In this document: one piece after another, positions 1-7,498 of the stretch
Layout: the number at the start of each line of letters is the position of its first letter
Numbering within the stretch: the stretch's first letter is position 1
Origin: Burkholderiales bacterium
Lineage (GTDB): Bacteria; Pseudomonadota; Gammaproteobacteria; Burkholderiales; Burkholderiaceae_E
DNA: 9,611 nucleotides
Direction: 5' to 3'
Assembly: GCA_027489195.1 (NCBI GenBank)
Contig: JAIYAG010000550.1
Coordinates: 1-9,611, forward strand
The notes under the pieces: generated by a model
Told to the model about the DNA's origin: nothing
What the model saw: only the letters and a program-made list of their open reading frames with translations
Database searches by the model: none
Translations under genes and position numbers: made by a program

Positions 1-1685
1 CACACGCGGCGCGGCACGCCGGCGGGGGCCAGCAGCAGCGCGCAGCCGGCGCTGGTCGCCAGCAGCACCGCGAGGTCCGGCCGGGGCACGGCGATCGACG
101 CCCACGGCCAGGCGGCGATCGACTGCAACACGTCGAGGAGCATCGAGGTCAGCACGGCTGCCGGCAGGACGAGCGCCGAGGCGAGCGTCGGCGAGACGAG
201 CGCGAGCGCGCCTCCGGCCAGCGCGAGCGGCGTGATCACCGCGCTCACGAGGGGGATCGCGACGGCGTTGGCCAGCGGTCCGACGAGCGAGACCGACGCG
301 AAGAACCAGGCGCCGAGCGGCAGCAGCGCGACCGTGGCGGCCCATTGCGTGCGCAGCGCCGCGCCCAACGCGCGCACGACCCGCCCTTCCTGCATCCGGG
401 TGCCGGCGTTGACCCAGACGATCGCCGCCACCGCGCCGAACGACAGCCAGAAGCCGGCCGACAGCGGCGCCCAGGGATCGAGCAGCACGATGGCAGTGGC
501 CGCCGCGCCGAGCGCGGCGCCGATCGAGCCGGTGCGCCCGCCGACGATCAGCAGCGCCACCGTGGCCAGCATGAAGCAGGTCCGCTGCGCGGGGATGCCC
601 CAACCCGCGAGGCCCGCGTAGGCGAAGGCCACCGCGACGGCGACGAGCAGGCGCGCGGCCTTGGCCGGCAGGTGGAGCGCCAGACCTGCACGCGCGAGGC
701 ACCGCCTTCGCCAGCACCATGCCGCAGCGATGCCGCCCAGGCTGGCGACCATCGTGATGTGCAGGCCCGAGATCGACATCAGATGCGAGACCCCGGTCTG
801 GTTGAACACCGTCCAGAGCGCGGGCTCGATCGCAGCCTGCTCGCCGATCGCGAGCGCGGCGAGCACGCCGGTCTCGCGCGCCCGACCCGGGCCGGCCGCC
901 TCGCGCAGCGCGTCGCGGATCGCGCCGCGCAGTCGCTCGCGGAGCAGTGCCGGCTCGTCGACGCGCGCGTCGAGCAGGCGGCCGGCGCGCACGGTGCCGA
1001 CCGCGCCGATGCCCTCCTCCAGCCAGCGCAGCTCTCGGTCGAAGGCCCCGGGATTGACCGTCGCGTGCGGGCGCTTCAGACGGACCGTCAGGACCCAGCG
1101 CTGCGCGGGACGCACCGGTGCGAGCTCGGCCCCCGCGCGCCTCGGGTCCGACTGCCAGGACAGCTGCAGCCTCGGGGGCAGCGCGCAGCCCGCCTCGCCC
1201 GGCCCGTCCCCGCGTCCCGCTGTGTCCGCTGCGGCCGTTTCGCTGGGCGTCACGTCATCGGCACCCGCGCGCCGCGGATCGGCGGGCCCCGAGGCGGACC
1301 CCGATCCGGACGAAGCCGACTCGCAGCCCTCGACACGAAAGCCGAAACGCTGGCCGCGCTGGAGCGCGCCGGGCAGTTCGTCGACGACGCCCCGCACCGT
1401 GAGCTCGCGCCCCTCGAGCGCCGCCGGCAGTCGCTCCGAGAGCCTGCGGTCGGCACGCTCCGCGGCCAGCGTCCAGGCGCCCGCTGCCGCAGCCGCCACC
1501 ACGAGTGCCGCGGCGAGCCTCGGCCGGTGCCCCCACGCCCGGGCCCCCGCGAGCGCGGCCAGGGCGGCGAGCAGCGCCCCGGCCATGCGCCAGCCCGGCG
1601 CCGGCAGCGTCGCTCGGGTCTGCAGCAGGAGCACCGCACCGACCACCGCCGGGGCGAGCGACCAGGACAGCGGCGATCGGACCAT
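1..1685 (-). CDS. comEC: ComEC/Rec2 family DNA internalisation protein, partial (C-terminus beyond left edge)
   Basis: ComEC forms the inner-membrane channel that carries single-stranded DNA into the cytoplasm during natural transformation. I translated the minus strand from the ATG at 1685: about 561 residues remain open at position 1, so the rest of the competence domain and any C-terminal metallo-beta-lactamase domain lie outside. Visible in order are N-terminal hydrophobic segments (about residues 7-75), a soluble OB-like region (about 80-245), then the competence domain. That domain contains the hallmark SHLMSISGLHITMV (near residue 300), GWGIPAQRTCFM (near 361-372) and repeated membrane helices to about 555. 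No in-frame start lies between the upstream gene and 1685, and no clear Shine-Dalgarno precedes it. It lies 50 bp after the TatD-family gene, probably as the last gene seen of the lolC-lolD operon. A Ser/Ala/Gly-rich insert (about 121-165) sits in the soluble region. The family call is firm; whether the cell is competent is unknown. Confidence 0.93.
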   Translation of the reverse strand, partial: MVRSPLSWSLAPAVVGAVLLLQTRATLPAPGWRMAGALLAALAALAGARAWGHRPRLAAALVVAAAAAGAWTLAAERADRRLSERLPAALEGRELTVRGVVDELPGALQRGQRFGFRVEGCESASSGSGSASGPADPRRAGADDVTPSETAAADTAGRGDGPGEAGCALPPRLQLSWQSDPRRAGAELAPVRPAQRWVLTVRLKRPHATVNPGAFDRELRWLEEGIGAVGTVRAGRLLDARVDEPALLRERLRGAIRDALREAAGPGRARETGVLAALAIGEQAAIEPALWTVFNQTGVSHLMSISGLHITMVASLGGIAAAWCWRRRCLARAGLALHLPAKAARLLVAVAVAFAYAGLAGWGIPAQRTCFMLATVALLIVGGRTGSIGAALGAAATAIVLLDPWAPLSAGFWLSFGAVAAIVWVNAGTRMQEGRVVRALGAALRTQWAATVALLPLGAWFFASVSLVGPLANAVAIPLVSAVITPLALAGGALALVSPTLASALVLPAAVLTSMLLDVLQSIAAWPWASIAVPRPDLAVLLATSAGCALLLAPAGVPRRV

Positions 1686-1735
1686 CGTGCCCGATGCTGC
1701 GGCCGCAGCGGGCCGGGGACAATCGGACGGGAGGA

Positions 1736-2539
1736 CTAAGCCGACCGGCCTTGCGACGAGCGCGCGTCGAGCGCAGGCAGCACCCGCGCCGCGTTCGCGC
1801 CGGTCCGAGCGACCGCGTCCTCGAGCGGGATCCCGCGCAGCGCTGCGAACACCGCCGCGATCCGCGGCAGCTCGCCGGGCTCGTTGCGCTGGCGCCAGCG
1901 CCACTCGGGCGCGATGTCGGGCGCGTCGGTCTCGAGCACCACCGACTCGATCGGCACGGCCGCGGCCAGGCGCCGGATCTGCAGCGCGCGCGGATAGGTC
2001 ATCGCGCCGCCGAAGCCGAGCGCGAAGCCCAGCCCGGCGAACATCTCGGCCTGCTGCGCGCTGCCGTTGAAGGCGTGCGCGATGCCGCCGACGGGCCGCA
2101 GGCGGCGCAGCTGCTTGAGCACGGCGTCCTGCGAGCGGCGCACGTGCAGGATCACCGGCAGCCCGAACTCCACGGCGATGCGCAGCTGCCCGACGAAGAA
2201 GCGCTCCATCCGCTCGCGATCGAGGCCGGGCACGAAGTGATCGAGGCCGATCTCTCCGATCCCGACGAAGCACGGATCGCCGACGGCGGCCGCGACCGCG
2301 CCGCGCAGCACCTCGAGGTCGGCGTCCTGCGCGCGATCGACGTACATCGGGTGGATGCCCAGCGCATAGCGCACGCATGCGTGTCGAGCGGCCAGGGCCG
2401 CCACCGCGTCGAAGTCGAACGCGCCGACCGAGGGCACGACGATCCGCTCGACCCCGCCCGCGACCGCCCGCTCGACCACGGCATCGCGGTCCGCATCGTA
2501 TTCGGCGGCATCGAGATGGCAGTGGGTGTCGACGAGCAT
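1736..2539 (-). CDS. TatD-family metal-dependent hydrolase, YjjV-like
   Basis: A TIM-barrel metallohydrolase of the TatD family, whose members act as Mg-dependent 3'-5' DNA exonucleases or related phosphoesterases in the cytoplasm. The 267-residue length is normal. Metal-ligand positions are all present: H6 and H8 in DTHCHLD, E96 in GIGEIGLD, H132 in LPVILHVRRS, H155 in GIAHAFNGS and D205 in LETDAPD. The motifs GIAHAFNGS, GGAMTYPRA and ETDAPDIAP resemble E. coli YjjV more than TatD or YcfH, by memory of those sequences. I chose the ATG at 2539 because translation from it begins MLVDTHCHLD, as in the family. A longer reading frame to 2611 would add a non-homologous stretch overlapping lolD. 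A purine-rich GGGGCGG lies just upstream as a possible ribosome site. It sits 22 bp after lolD and 50 bp before comEC, in the same direction. The substrate is not known from sequence. Confidence 0.93.
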   Translation of the reverse strand: MLVDTHCHLDAAEYDADRDAVVERAVAGGVERIVVPSVGAFDFDAVAALAARHACVRYALGIHPMYVDRAQDADLEVLRGAVAAAVGDPCFVGIGEIGLDHFVPGLDRERMERFFVGQLRIAVEFGLPVILHVRRSQDAVLKQLRRLRPVGGIAHAFNGSAQQAEMFAGLGFALGFGGAMTYPRALQIRRLAAAVPIESVVLETDAPDIAPEWRWRQRNEPGELPRIAAVFAALRGIPLEDAVARTGANAARVLPALDARSSQGRSA

Positions 2540-2561
2540 GGAGCCGCCCCGCACGCGCCGC

Positions 2562-3302
2562 TCAGGCCGGGCCGAGACGCCCTTCGCGCAGCGCCAGCAT
2601 CCGGTCGGCACGGCCGGCGAGCTCGAGGTCGTGCGTGACGACGACGAACGCGGTGCCGCGCTCGCGGCTCAGGCGCTCGATCAGGTCGAACATCAGGCGG
2701 GCGGTGCCGCGGTCGAGGTTGCCGGTCGGCTCGTCGGCCAGCACGCAGACCGGATCGGTGACCAGCGCCCGCGCGAGCGCGACCCGCTGGCGCTCGCCGC
2801 CGGACAGCATGCCGGGCAGATGCTCGAGGCGCCCGGACAGTCCGACCTCGGCCAGCATGGCCGCCGCGCGCCGCGCCGCCTCGGCCGGCGGCATCCGGCG
2901 GATGCGCAGCGGCATCGCGACGTTCTCGAGCGCGGTGAACTCCGGGAGCAGGTGATGGAACTGGTAGACGAAGCCGAGCAGGCGGTTGCGCGCATCGCCA
3001 CGCTGCGACTCGGTCATGCGGTCGAGTCGCGCACCCATCAGCCGGACCTGCCCCTCGCTCGACGCATCGAGCCCGCCGAGCAGATGCAGCAGCGTGCTCT
3101 TGCCGGATCCGGACGCGCCGACGATCGCGACCCGCTCGCCGCGGGCGACGTCGAGGTCCACGCCCTGCAGCACGGTGAGGCTGGCCGTGCCGGACTGATA
3201 TCGCTGGACGAGACCGCGGCAGGCCAGCACCGGCCCGCGCTCGTCGGCCTCGGTGACGCCGGCCGCGGCCGCGCTCACGCCCGCTCCGGCCCGGTCATTC
3301 AT
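2562..3302 (-). CDS. lolD: Lipoprotein-releasing system ATP-binding protein LolD
   Basis: The cytoplasmic ATPase of the LolCDE-type ABC transporter, which powers extraction of outer-membrane lipoproteins from the inner membrane and transfer to periplasmic LolA. The 246-residue protein has a full nucleotide-binding domain: Walker A GASGSGKST (62-70), Q-loop around Q114 in VYQFHHLLPEFTALENV, ABC signature LSGGE (166-170), Walker B VCVLADE (185-191) and the switch histidine H224 in VVTHD. YQFHHLLPEFTALENVAMPL is typical of LolD rather than of the related MacB or FtsE. The N-terminus carries about 24 extra Ala/Gly-rich residues compared with E. coli LolD. The start ATG at 3302 overlaps the end of lolC by 8 bp, which indicates translational coupling and a fixed subunit ratio. 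A GAGG-like sequence inside the lolC end could serve as its ribosome site. A start further in cannot be excluded, but the ABC core is unaffected. Confidence 0.96.
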   Translation of the reverse strand: MNDRAGAGVSAAAAGVTEADERGPVLACRGLVQRYQSGTASLTVLQGVDLDVARGERVAIVGASGSGKSTLLHLLGGLDASSEGQVRLMGARLDRMTESQRGDARNRLLGFVYQFHHLLPEFTALENVAMPLRIRRMPPAEAARRAAAMLAEVGLSGRLEHLPGMLSGGERQRVALARALVTDPVCVLADEPTGNLDRGTARLMFDLIERLSRERGTAFVVVTHDLELAGRADRMLALREGRLGPA

Positions 3303-4551
3303 AGCGCAGCGCCTCGGCCGGCCGCACGCTCGCCGCCCGCAGGCTCGGGTAGATCGTCGCCGCGAACGCCAGCACGCTCGAGGTCAGGCCGATGGTGATC
3401 ACGTCCGACCAGTGCAGGTCGCTCGGCAGGTAGCTGATGAAGTACACGCCCGAGGGCAGCACCTGGAAGCCGAACAGCCGCTCGATCGACCCCACCACCG
3501 GTCCCACGTTGAGGGCCAGCAGCGTGCCGAGCGTGACGCCGATCAGCGTGCCGAGCAGGCCGACCAGCGCGCCCTGCACGACGAAGACCGCCATGACCGA
3601 GCGCGGCGCGGCACCGAGGGTGCGCAGGATCGCGATGTCGCTGCGCTTGTCGGTGACGGTCATCACCAGCATCGACACCAGGTTGAAGGCCGCGACCGCG
3701 ACGATCAGCGTGAGGATGATGAACATCATCCGCTTCTCGATCTGCACCGCGGCGAACCAGTTGCGGTTCTCCCGCGACCAGTCGCGCGCATACAGGCTCG
3801 GGTCGAGCGTGCGCATCAGCTCGCCCGCGATGCGGGGCGCCTCCTGCATGTCGGTCGTGCGCAGGCGCAGGCCCGAGACCCCTTCGACGCGAAAGAGCTT
3901 GGCGGCGTCGTCGAGCGCGGTCAGCACCAGGGTCGCGTCGTACTCGAAGTGGCCCGATTCGAAGATCGCGACCACGGTGAACTGCCGCACGCGCGGCACG
4001 ACGCCCGCGGGCGTCACCGTGCCCTGCGGTGCGATCAGCGCGATCCGGTCGCCGAGCTCCACGCCCACCTGGCGGGCGAGCACCCGTCCGATCGCGATGC
4101 CGAACTCGCCCGGCACCAGCGAGTCGAGGCGGCCCTGGACGACCTGCGTGCCGAGCTCCGAGACCTTGGGCTCGAGTGCCGGATCGATCCCGCGGACCAG
4201 CACGCCGCGCACGCTGTCGTCGCGCGTGAGCATCGCCTGCCCCGACACGTAGGGCGCCCCCGCGACGATCCTCGGATCGCGGCGGGTCTGCTCGAGCACC
4301 GCCGGCCAGTCGAGCATCGGCTTGTCGGTGGCGATCACCTCGATGTGGGAGAGCACCGACAGCATCCGGTCCCGGACTTCCTTCTGGAAGCCGTTCATCA
4401 CCGACAGCACGACGATCAGTGCGGCCACGCCGAGGGCGATGCCGGCGACCGACAGCGCGGAGATGAAGGAGATGAAGCCGTTGCGCCGGCCCGCACGCCG
4501 TCCGCTGAGCGTATAGCGCAGGCCGACGGCGAGCTCGAACGGAACGTTCAC
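3295..4551 (-). CDS. lolC: Lipoprotein-releasing ABC transporter permease, LolC/LolE family
   Basis: The inner-membrane permease that binds mature lipoproteins and passes them to LolA. Translation from the GTG at 4551 gives 418 residues, the usual family length, starting VNVPFELAVGLRYT like family N-termini (xPxELxIGLRY). The layout is classic: TM1 about residues 27-51 (FISFISALSVAGIALGVAAL), a large periplasmic domain about 52-270, then three helices near 275-300, 320-350 and 383-402, with the FtsX-type segment DKRSDIAILRTLGAAPRSVM (301-320). The loop near 174-190 (PQGTVTPAGVVPR) may correspond to the LolA-contacting hook of LolC; that is inference. No ATG is available at this point, and no Shine-Dalgarno is seen. 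It is the first gene of the leftward block, overlapping lolD by 8 bp. Only one permease gene is present here, so the exporter may be a homodimer (LolF type) unless a lolE exists elsewhere. Confidence 0.94.
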   Translation of the reverse strand: MNVPFELAVGLRYTLSGRRAGRRNGFISFISALSVAGIALGVAALIVVLSVMNGFQKEVRDRMLSVLSHIEVIATDKPMLDWPAVLEQTRRDPRIVAGAPYVSGQAMLTRDDSVRGVLVRGIDPALEPKVSELGTQVVQGRLDSLVPGEFGIAIGRVLARQVGVELGDRIALIAPQGTVTPAGVVPRVRQFTVVAIFESGHFEYDATLVLTALDDAAKLFRVEGVSGLRLRTTDMQEAPRIAGELMRTLDPSLYARDWSRENRNWFAAVQIEKRMMFIILTLIVAVAAFNLVSMLVMTVTDKRSDIAILRTLGAAPRSVMAVFVVQGALVGLLGTLIGVTLGTLLALNVGPVVGSIERLFGFQVLPSGVYFISYLPSDLHWSDVITIGLTSSVLAFAATIYPSLRAASVRPAEALRYE

Positions 4552-4600
4552 GTAAGGGGGTGTCGGGTGAGGTCGGAGGGACCCGCGAACGGGACGGCGC

Positions 4601-4606
4601 AGTGTG
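4601..4606 (-). promoter_or_regulatory. Possible -10 element for lolC operon
   Basis: On the minus strand the sequence reads GTGGCACACTGCG. CACACT matches 4 of 6 bases of TATAAT and lies about 50 nt before the lolC GTG. No -35 is recognisable. The call rests mainly on position in the divergent region. Confidence 0.25.
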
Positions 4607-4651
4607 CCACAACCGCTTCGGGCGCCTCTCGGGCCGCCCGCCCCACCCCGG

Positions 4652-4657
4652 TAGAAT
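4652..4657 (+). promoter_or_regulatory. Probable -10 element (TAGAAT) for the rpfE-like/recJ transcript
   Basis: TAGAAT matches 5 of 6 bases of the sigma-70 -10 consensus in otherwise extremely GC-rich DNA, inside the divergent promoter region. The best-placed -35 hexamer (4629-4634, tcgggc) is poor. An ATG lies exactly 6 nt downstream (4664), so normal initiation spacing would place the first transcript base at or next to that ATG. Confidence 0.55.
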
Positions 4658-4663
4658 GGGCCG

Positions 4664-4702
4664 ATGGACCCTCGCCACCGCGCGCCGCGGCCGCCGCGAT
4701 GA
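4664..4702 (+). other. Candidate 12-codon leader ORF coupled to the rpfE-like gene
   Basis: The ATG at 4664 opens a 12-residue ORF, MDPRHRAPRPPR, whose TGA (4700-4702) overlaps the ATG of the rpfE-like gene as ATGA (4699-4702). It starts 6 nt after a TAGAAT box, so it could be the 5' end of a leaderless message, with ribosomes finishing it and restarting at the downstream gene, which has no visible Shine-Dalgarno. The peptide is Arg/Pro-rich and would be a plausible brake on translation. All function is inference; chance occurrence in GC-rich DNA is a real alternative. Confidence 0.25.
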
Positions 4703-5709
4703 GCGCGTCCGCCCCCACGCTGCTGCTGCCCGCTTCGCTCGCCGACCCCACCTGGCTGGGTGCGGACCGGCTCGCGGCGCTCGCGTCCGAGCCGGGCTGG
4801 GCCGCCCTGTCCCGCCGGGCCCGTGCGATCGATCAGGACGGGCCCGAGGACCGGCCGTCCTCGGACCCCGGCCACGAGCGCTGGCTGCGCCGGCGGCTCG
4901 GACTGCCCGCGGACGCGGCCCTGGCGGCCTGTGCGGCCCTGGCGGACGGCGTGGCGCAGGCCGCCTGGCGCGTCGACCCGGTTCATCTGCACGTCGGTCG
5001 CGACCACCTGGTGCTGACCGATCCGGGCCTGCTCGCGCTGTCGGACGATGCGGCCGCCGAACTGGCCCGCGCGGTGGCCCCGCTGTTCGCCGAGGACGGG
5101 CTCGCGCTCGAGGCCCGCAGCCCGAGCCGCTGGTACCTGCGCGAACTCGACCCGCAACGGCCGCTGCGCCTGTGCACCCGACCGCTCGCCGGCGCGGTCG
5201 GGCGCAACATCGATGCCTGGCAGCCGACCGGCGAGGACGCGCGGCGCTGGCGCCGGCTCGTCAACGAGGTGCAGATGACCTGGCACACGCATCCGGTCAA
5301 CGCGCGGCGCGAGGCCGAGCGCCTGCCGACGGTCAACAGCCTCTGGATCGAGGGCCGCGTGCCCGCTGTGGGTACCGGCGCGCAGGCGGCCGCGCGCCTG
5401 GCGGTCCGCGACGCCGGCGGGCTGCTCGAGGTCGAAACCGACGACGGCCCGCTGATCGTCGACGACCGACTGCTCGCCGCGCAGCTGGCCGGCGATCCGC
5501 AGCGCTGGGTCGAGTCCTGGCGGGCGCTCGATGCGTCGGCGTTCTCGTCGATGGCCCGCGCCGAAGGCCGCTGGCACGGCGGCGCGCGGCTGGTGCTCGC
5601 CGGCGACGCCGGCTGGCGCGAGCTCGTGATCGCGCCGCGCGCCGACTGGCGGTTCTGGCGGCGCCCGGATGCGGCCGCGCTGCTCGCCGAGCCGGGCGCC
5701 ACGCGATGA
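4699..5709 (+). CDS. rpfE: RpfE-like conserved protein (often annotated as phosphoglycerate mutase-like), function unknown
   Basis: A 336-residue cytoplasmic-looking protein with no signal peptide or membrane segment. It resembles the conserved family found beside recJ in beta- and gammaproteobacteria, called RpfE in Xanthomonas and often labelled a phosphoglycerate mutase-like or regulatory protein. Recognition rests on VHLHVGRDHLVLTDPG (about 94-109), the alternating acidic-hydrophobic middle, and especially NEVQMTWHTHPVNARREAER followed by LPTVNSLWIEGR (about 189-220), a block I recall as the family's signature. I chose the ATG at 4699 because the homologous reading frame has no earlier start codon. 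No Shine-Dalgarno precedes it; instead it overlaps the stop of a tiny upstream ORF by ATGA. Its own TGA overlaps another small ATG that leads into recJ, so the two are probably co-transcribed. No catalytic residues can be assigned with confidence. The family match is from memory and the biochemical role is open. Confidence 0.82.
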   Translation: MSASAPTLLLPASLADPTWLGADRLAALASEPGWAALSRRARAIDQDGPEDRPSSDPGHERWLRRRLGLPADAALAACAALADGVAQAAWRVDPVHLHVGRDHLVLTDPGLLALSDDAAAELARAVAPLFAEDGLALEARSPSRWYLRELDPQRPLRLCTRPLAGAVGRNIDAWQPTGEDARRWRRLVNEVQMTWHTHPVNARREAERLPTVNSLWIEGRVPAVGTGAQAAARLAVRDAGGLLEVETDDGPLIVDDRLLAAQLAGDPQRWVESWRALDASAFSSMARAEGRWHGGARLVLAGDAGWRELVIAPRADWRFWRRPDAAALLAEPGATR

Positions 5710-5729
5710 ACCGCGCCTGCCGCGCATGA
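5706..5729 (+). other. Candidate 7-codon linker ORF between the rpfE-like gene and recJ
   Basis: An ATG at 5706 overlaps the TGA of the rpfE-like gene (ATGA at 5706-5709) and opens a 7-residue frame, MNRACRA, whose TGA overlaps the recJ ATG in the same way (ATGA at 5726-5729). This would hand terminating ribosomes from one gene to the next without a Shine-Dalgarno. It mirrors the tiny ORF before the rpfE-like gene. It may be coincidence; there is no evidence that the peptide is made. Confidence 0.22.
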
Positions 5730-7456
5730 TCGCCCCGCCTCGCCTCGCGCTGCGCCGCGTCGATCCGCGCGCGCTCGCCAACCTCACCGCAGCCGGCGTC
5801 TCGCCACTGATGGCGCGCCTCTATGCCGGGCGCGGCATCGAGGGCGCCGGCTCGGTCGGCGGCGGTCCGGCGGACCTGATCCCGCCGCAGGCGCTGCGCG
5901 GTGCCGCCGACGCGGCCCGCCTGCTCGCCGACGCGATCGCAGCGCGCCGCCGCCTGCTGGTCGTCGGCGACTACGACTGCGACGGCGCCACCGGCGTCGC
6001 GGTCGGCGTGCTCGGCTTGCGGATGATGGGCGCGGTGGTCGACTACCTCGTGCCGAACCGCTTCGACCACGGCTACGGCCTGACGCCGGAGATCGTCGAC
6101 GTCGCGCTCGCGCATCCGCGGCTGGGCCGTCCGGACGTGCTCATCACCGTCGACAACGGCATCGCGAGCCTCGAGGGCGTGGCCCGGGCGCGGGCCGCAG
6201 GGCTGCAGGTCGTCGTGACCGACCACCATCTGCCCGGTTCGACGCTGCCCGCGGCCGACGCGCTGGTGAACCCGAACCAGCCGGGCTGCACCTTCCCCAG
6301 CAAGAACCTGGCGGGCGTCGGCGTGATGTTCTACGTGCTGGTCGCGCTGCGCGCCGAGCTGCGCGCGCGGAATGCATGGTCCGGTCGCAGCGAGCCGCCG
6401 CTCGCCGAGCTGCTCGACCTGGTCGCGCTCGGCACGGTCGCGGACGTCGTCCGGCTGGACCGCAACAACCGGCTGCTGGTCGCGGCCGGCCTGAAGCGGC
6501 TGCGCGCCGGCCGTGCGCGGCCCGGCCTGCTCGCGCTCCTGCGGCTGGCCGGACGCGAGCCGCGCGAGGTCGGCAGCCTCGATCTGGGCTTCGCGCTCGG
6601 GCCGCGCATCAACGCAGCCGGCCGCCTCTCCGACATCTCCATGGGCGTCGAGTGCCTGCTGGAACAGGACGAAACCCGCGCCGCCGAACTCGCCGAGCGG
6701 CTCGACGAGATGAACCGCGAGCGCCGCGAGATCGAGACCGACATGCGCGACGAGGCGCTCGCCGACGTGGGCGAGCCGGATCCGGCCTGCCGCACGCTCG
6801 TGGCCTTCCGTCCCGGCTGGCACCAGGGCGTGATCGGCCTGGTCGCCTCGCGCCTCAAGGAGCGGCACGGGCGCCCGACGCTCGCGCTCGCGCGCGACGA
6901 GCGCGTGCCCGGCACGCTGAAGGGGTCGGGGCGATCGATTCCCGGCGTCCATCTTCGCGACGTGCTCGATCTCGTCGACCGCCGGGCCCCGGGGGTGCTG
7001 ATGCGCTTCGGCGGCCACGCGATGGCCGCCGGCCTGACGATGGCCGAGGACGGGCTCGCCCGGTTTTCGGAGGCCTTCGAGGCGGCGGTGCGCGAGCTCG
7101 CCGACCCGGCCTCGTTCTCGCCGGTGCTCGAGACCGACGGGCCGCTCGCCGCCGACGAGCTCAACGTCGGCACCGTCGCCGAGATCGACCACGAGGTCTG
7201 GGGCCAGGGCTTTCCCCCGCCGCTGTTCGCCGATCGCTTCGAGGTGCTGTCGCAGCGGCTGATCAAGGACCGGCATCTGAAGCTCGAGCTGCGGCTCGGG
7301 ACCCGCAGGGTGGCGGCGATCGCCTTCGGCCGGACCGAGCCGGTCGAGCGCGAGGCGCTGCTCGCCTACCAGCTCCAGCGCGACACCTGGCAGGGCGCCG
7401 ACGGCGTATCGCTGATCGTGAGGCACTTCGACACAATTTCGGGGCCGAAGCGCTGA
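5726..7456 (+). CDS. recJ: Single-stranded-DNA-specific 5'-3' exonuclease RecJ
   Basis: RecJ degrades single-stranded DNA 5' to 3' in RecF-pathway recombination, mismatch repair and base-excision repair. The protein is 576 residues, the normal length. The DHH phosphoesterase motifs are intact: DYDCDG (82-87), NRFDHGYGL (near 112-120), VDNG with D143, and TDHH with D166-H167-H168. The DHHA1 domain carries RFGGHAMAAGL with G429-G430-H431, and the C-terminal OB region follows. DYDCDG has Cys where many RecJ proteins have Ala. I chose the ATG at 5726 because translation from it gives the family's N-terminal pattern LALRRVDPRALANLTAAGVS. A possible longer start at 5669 would lie within the preceding gene and adds a non-homologous stretch. 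There is no Shine-Dalgarno; the start overlaps the stop of a 7-codon ORF. It lies 16 bp after the rpfE-like gene and is probably co-transcribed with it. Confidence 0.97.
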   Translation: MIAPPRLALRRVDPRALANLTAAGVSPLMARLYAGRGIEGAGSVGGGPADLIPPQALRGAADAARLLADAIAARRRLLVVGDYDCDGATGVAVGVLGLRMMGAVVDYLVPNRFDHGYGLTPEIVDVALAHPRLGRPDVLITVDNGIASLEGVARARAAGLQVVVTDHHLPGSTLPAADALVNPNQPGCTFPSKNLAGVGVMFYVLVALRAELRARNAWSGRSEPPLAELLDLVALGTVADVVRLDRNNRLLVAAGLKRLRAGRARPGLLALLRLAGREPREVGSLDLGFALGPRINAAGRLSDISMGVECLLEQDETRAAELAERLDEMNRERREIETDMRDEALADVGEPDPACRTLVAFRPGWHQGVIGLVASRLKERHGRPTLALARDERVPGTLKGSGRSIPGVHLRDVLDLVDRRAPGVLMRFGGHAMAAGLTMAEDGLARFSEAFEAAVRELADPASFSPVLETDGPLAADELNVGTVAEIDHEVWGQGFPPPLFADRFEVLSQRLIKDRHLKLELRLGTRRVAAIAFGRTEPVEREALLAYQLQRDTWQGADGVSLIVRHFDTISGPKR

Positions 7457-7498
7457 GCCTGCGTGACTTTTCCGATCCGCACCCGCACCGTGCGCCCC

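Larger units (their letters stand above)
4552..4698. promoter_or_regulatory. Divergent intergenic region between lolC and the rpfE-like gene
   Basis: This 147-bp region lies between two divergently read blocks and should contain promoters for both. On the plus strand there is a clear -10-like TAGAAT (4652-4657). On the minus strand a weaker CACACT (complement of 4601-4606) could serve lolC with a leader of about 45-50 nt. No convincing -35 hexamer is seen at 16-18 bp from either. I saw no operator palindrome. The only inverted repeat noted is a short CCCG-CGAA-CGGG (4582-4593), too small to interpret. Confidence 0.6.

Noticed and set aside
345..2638. Several long plus-strand frames across 232-2638
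   Set aside because: All are antisense to comEC and the TatD-family gene, whose proteins carry clear motifs. The plus-strand products are compositionally biased and unrecognisable.
4582..4593. Small inverted repeat CCCG-CGAA-CGGG in the divergent region as an operator
   Set aside because: A 4-bp stem is too short to support regulator binding or a terminator in DNA this rich in GC.
3253..5709. Plus-strand open frame of 818 codons running through lolC and into the rpfE-like gene
   Set aside because: Its first two thirds are antisense to lolC and give Arg/His/Asp-rich sequence with no family resemblance. Only the part from 4699 is a real gene. High GC makes stop codons rare in shadow frames.
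5669..5725. Longer RecJ starting at the ATG at 5669
   Set aside because: The extra 19 residues lie within the end of the rpfE-like gene and do not resemble RecJ N-termini. The ATG at 5726 fits the family.
3295..5787. Extending LolC upstream to give an 830-residue protein
   Set aside because: The added N-terminal half is antisense to the rpfE-like gene and lacks family similarity. The true start is the GTG at 4551, which gives the normal length and N-terminus.
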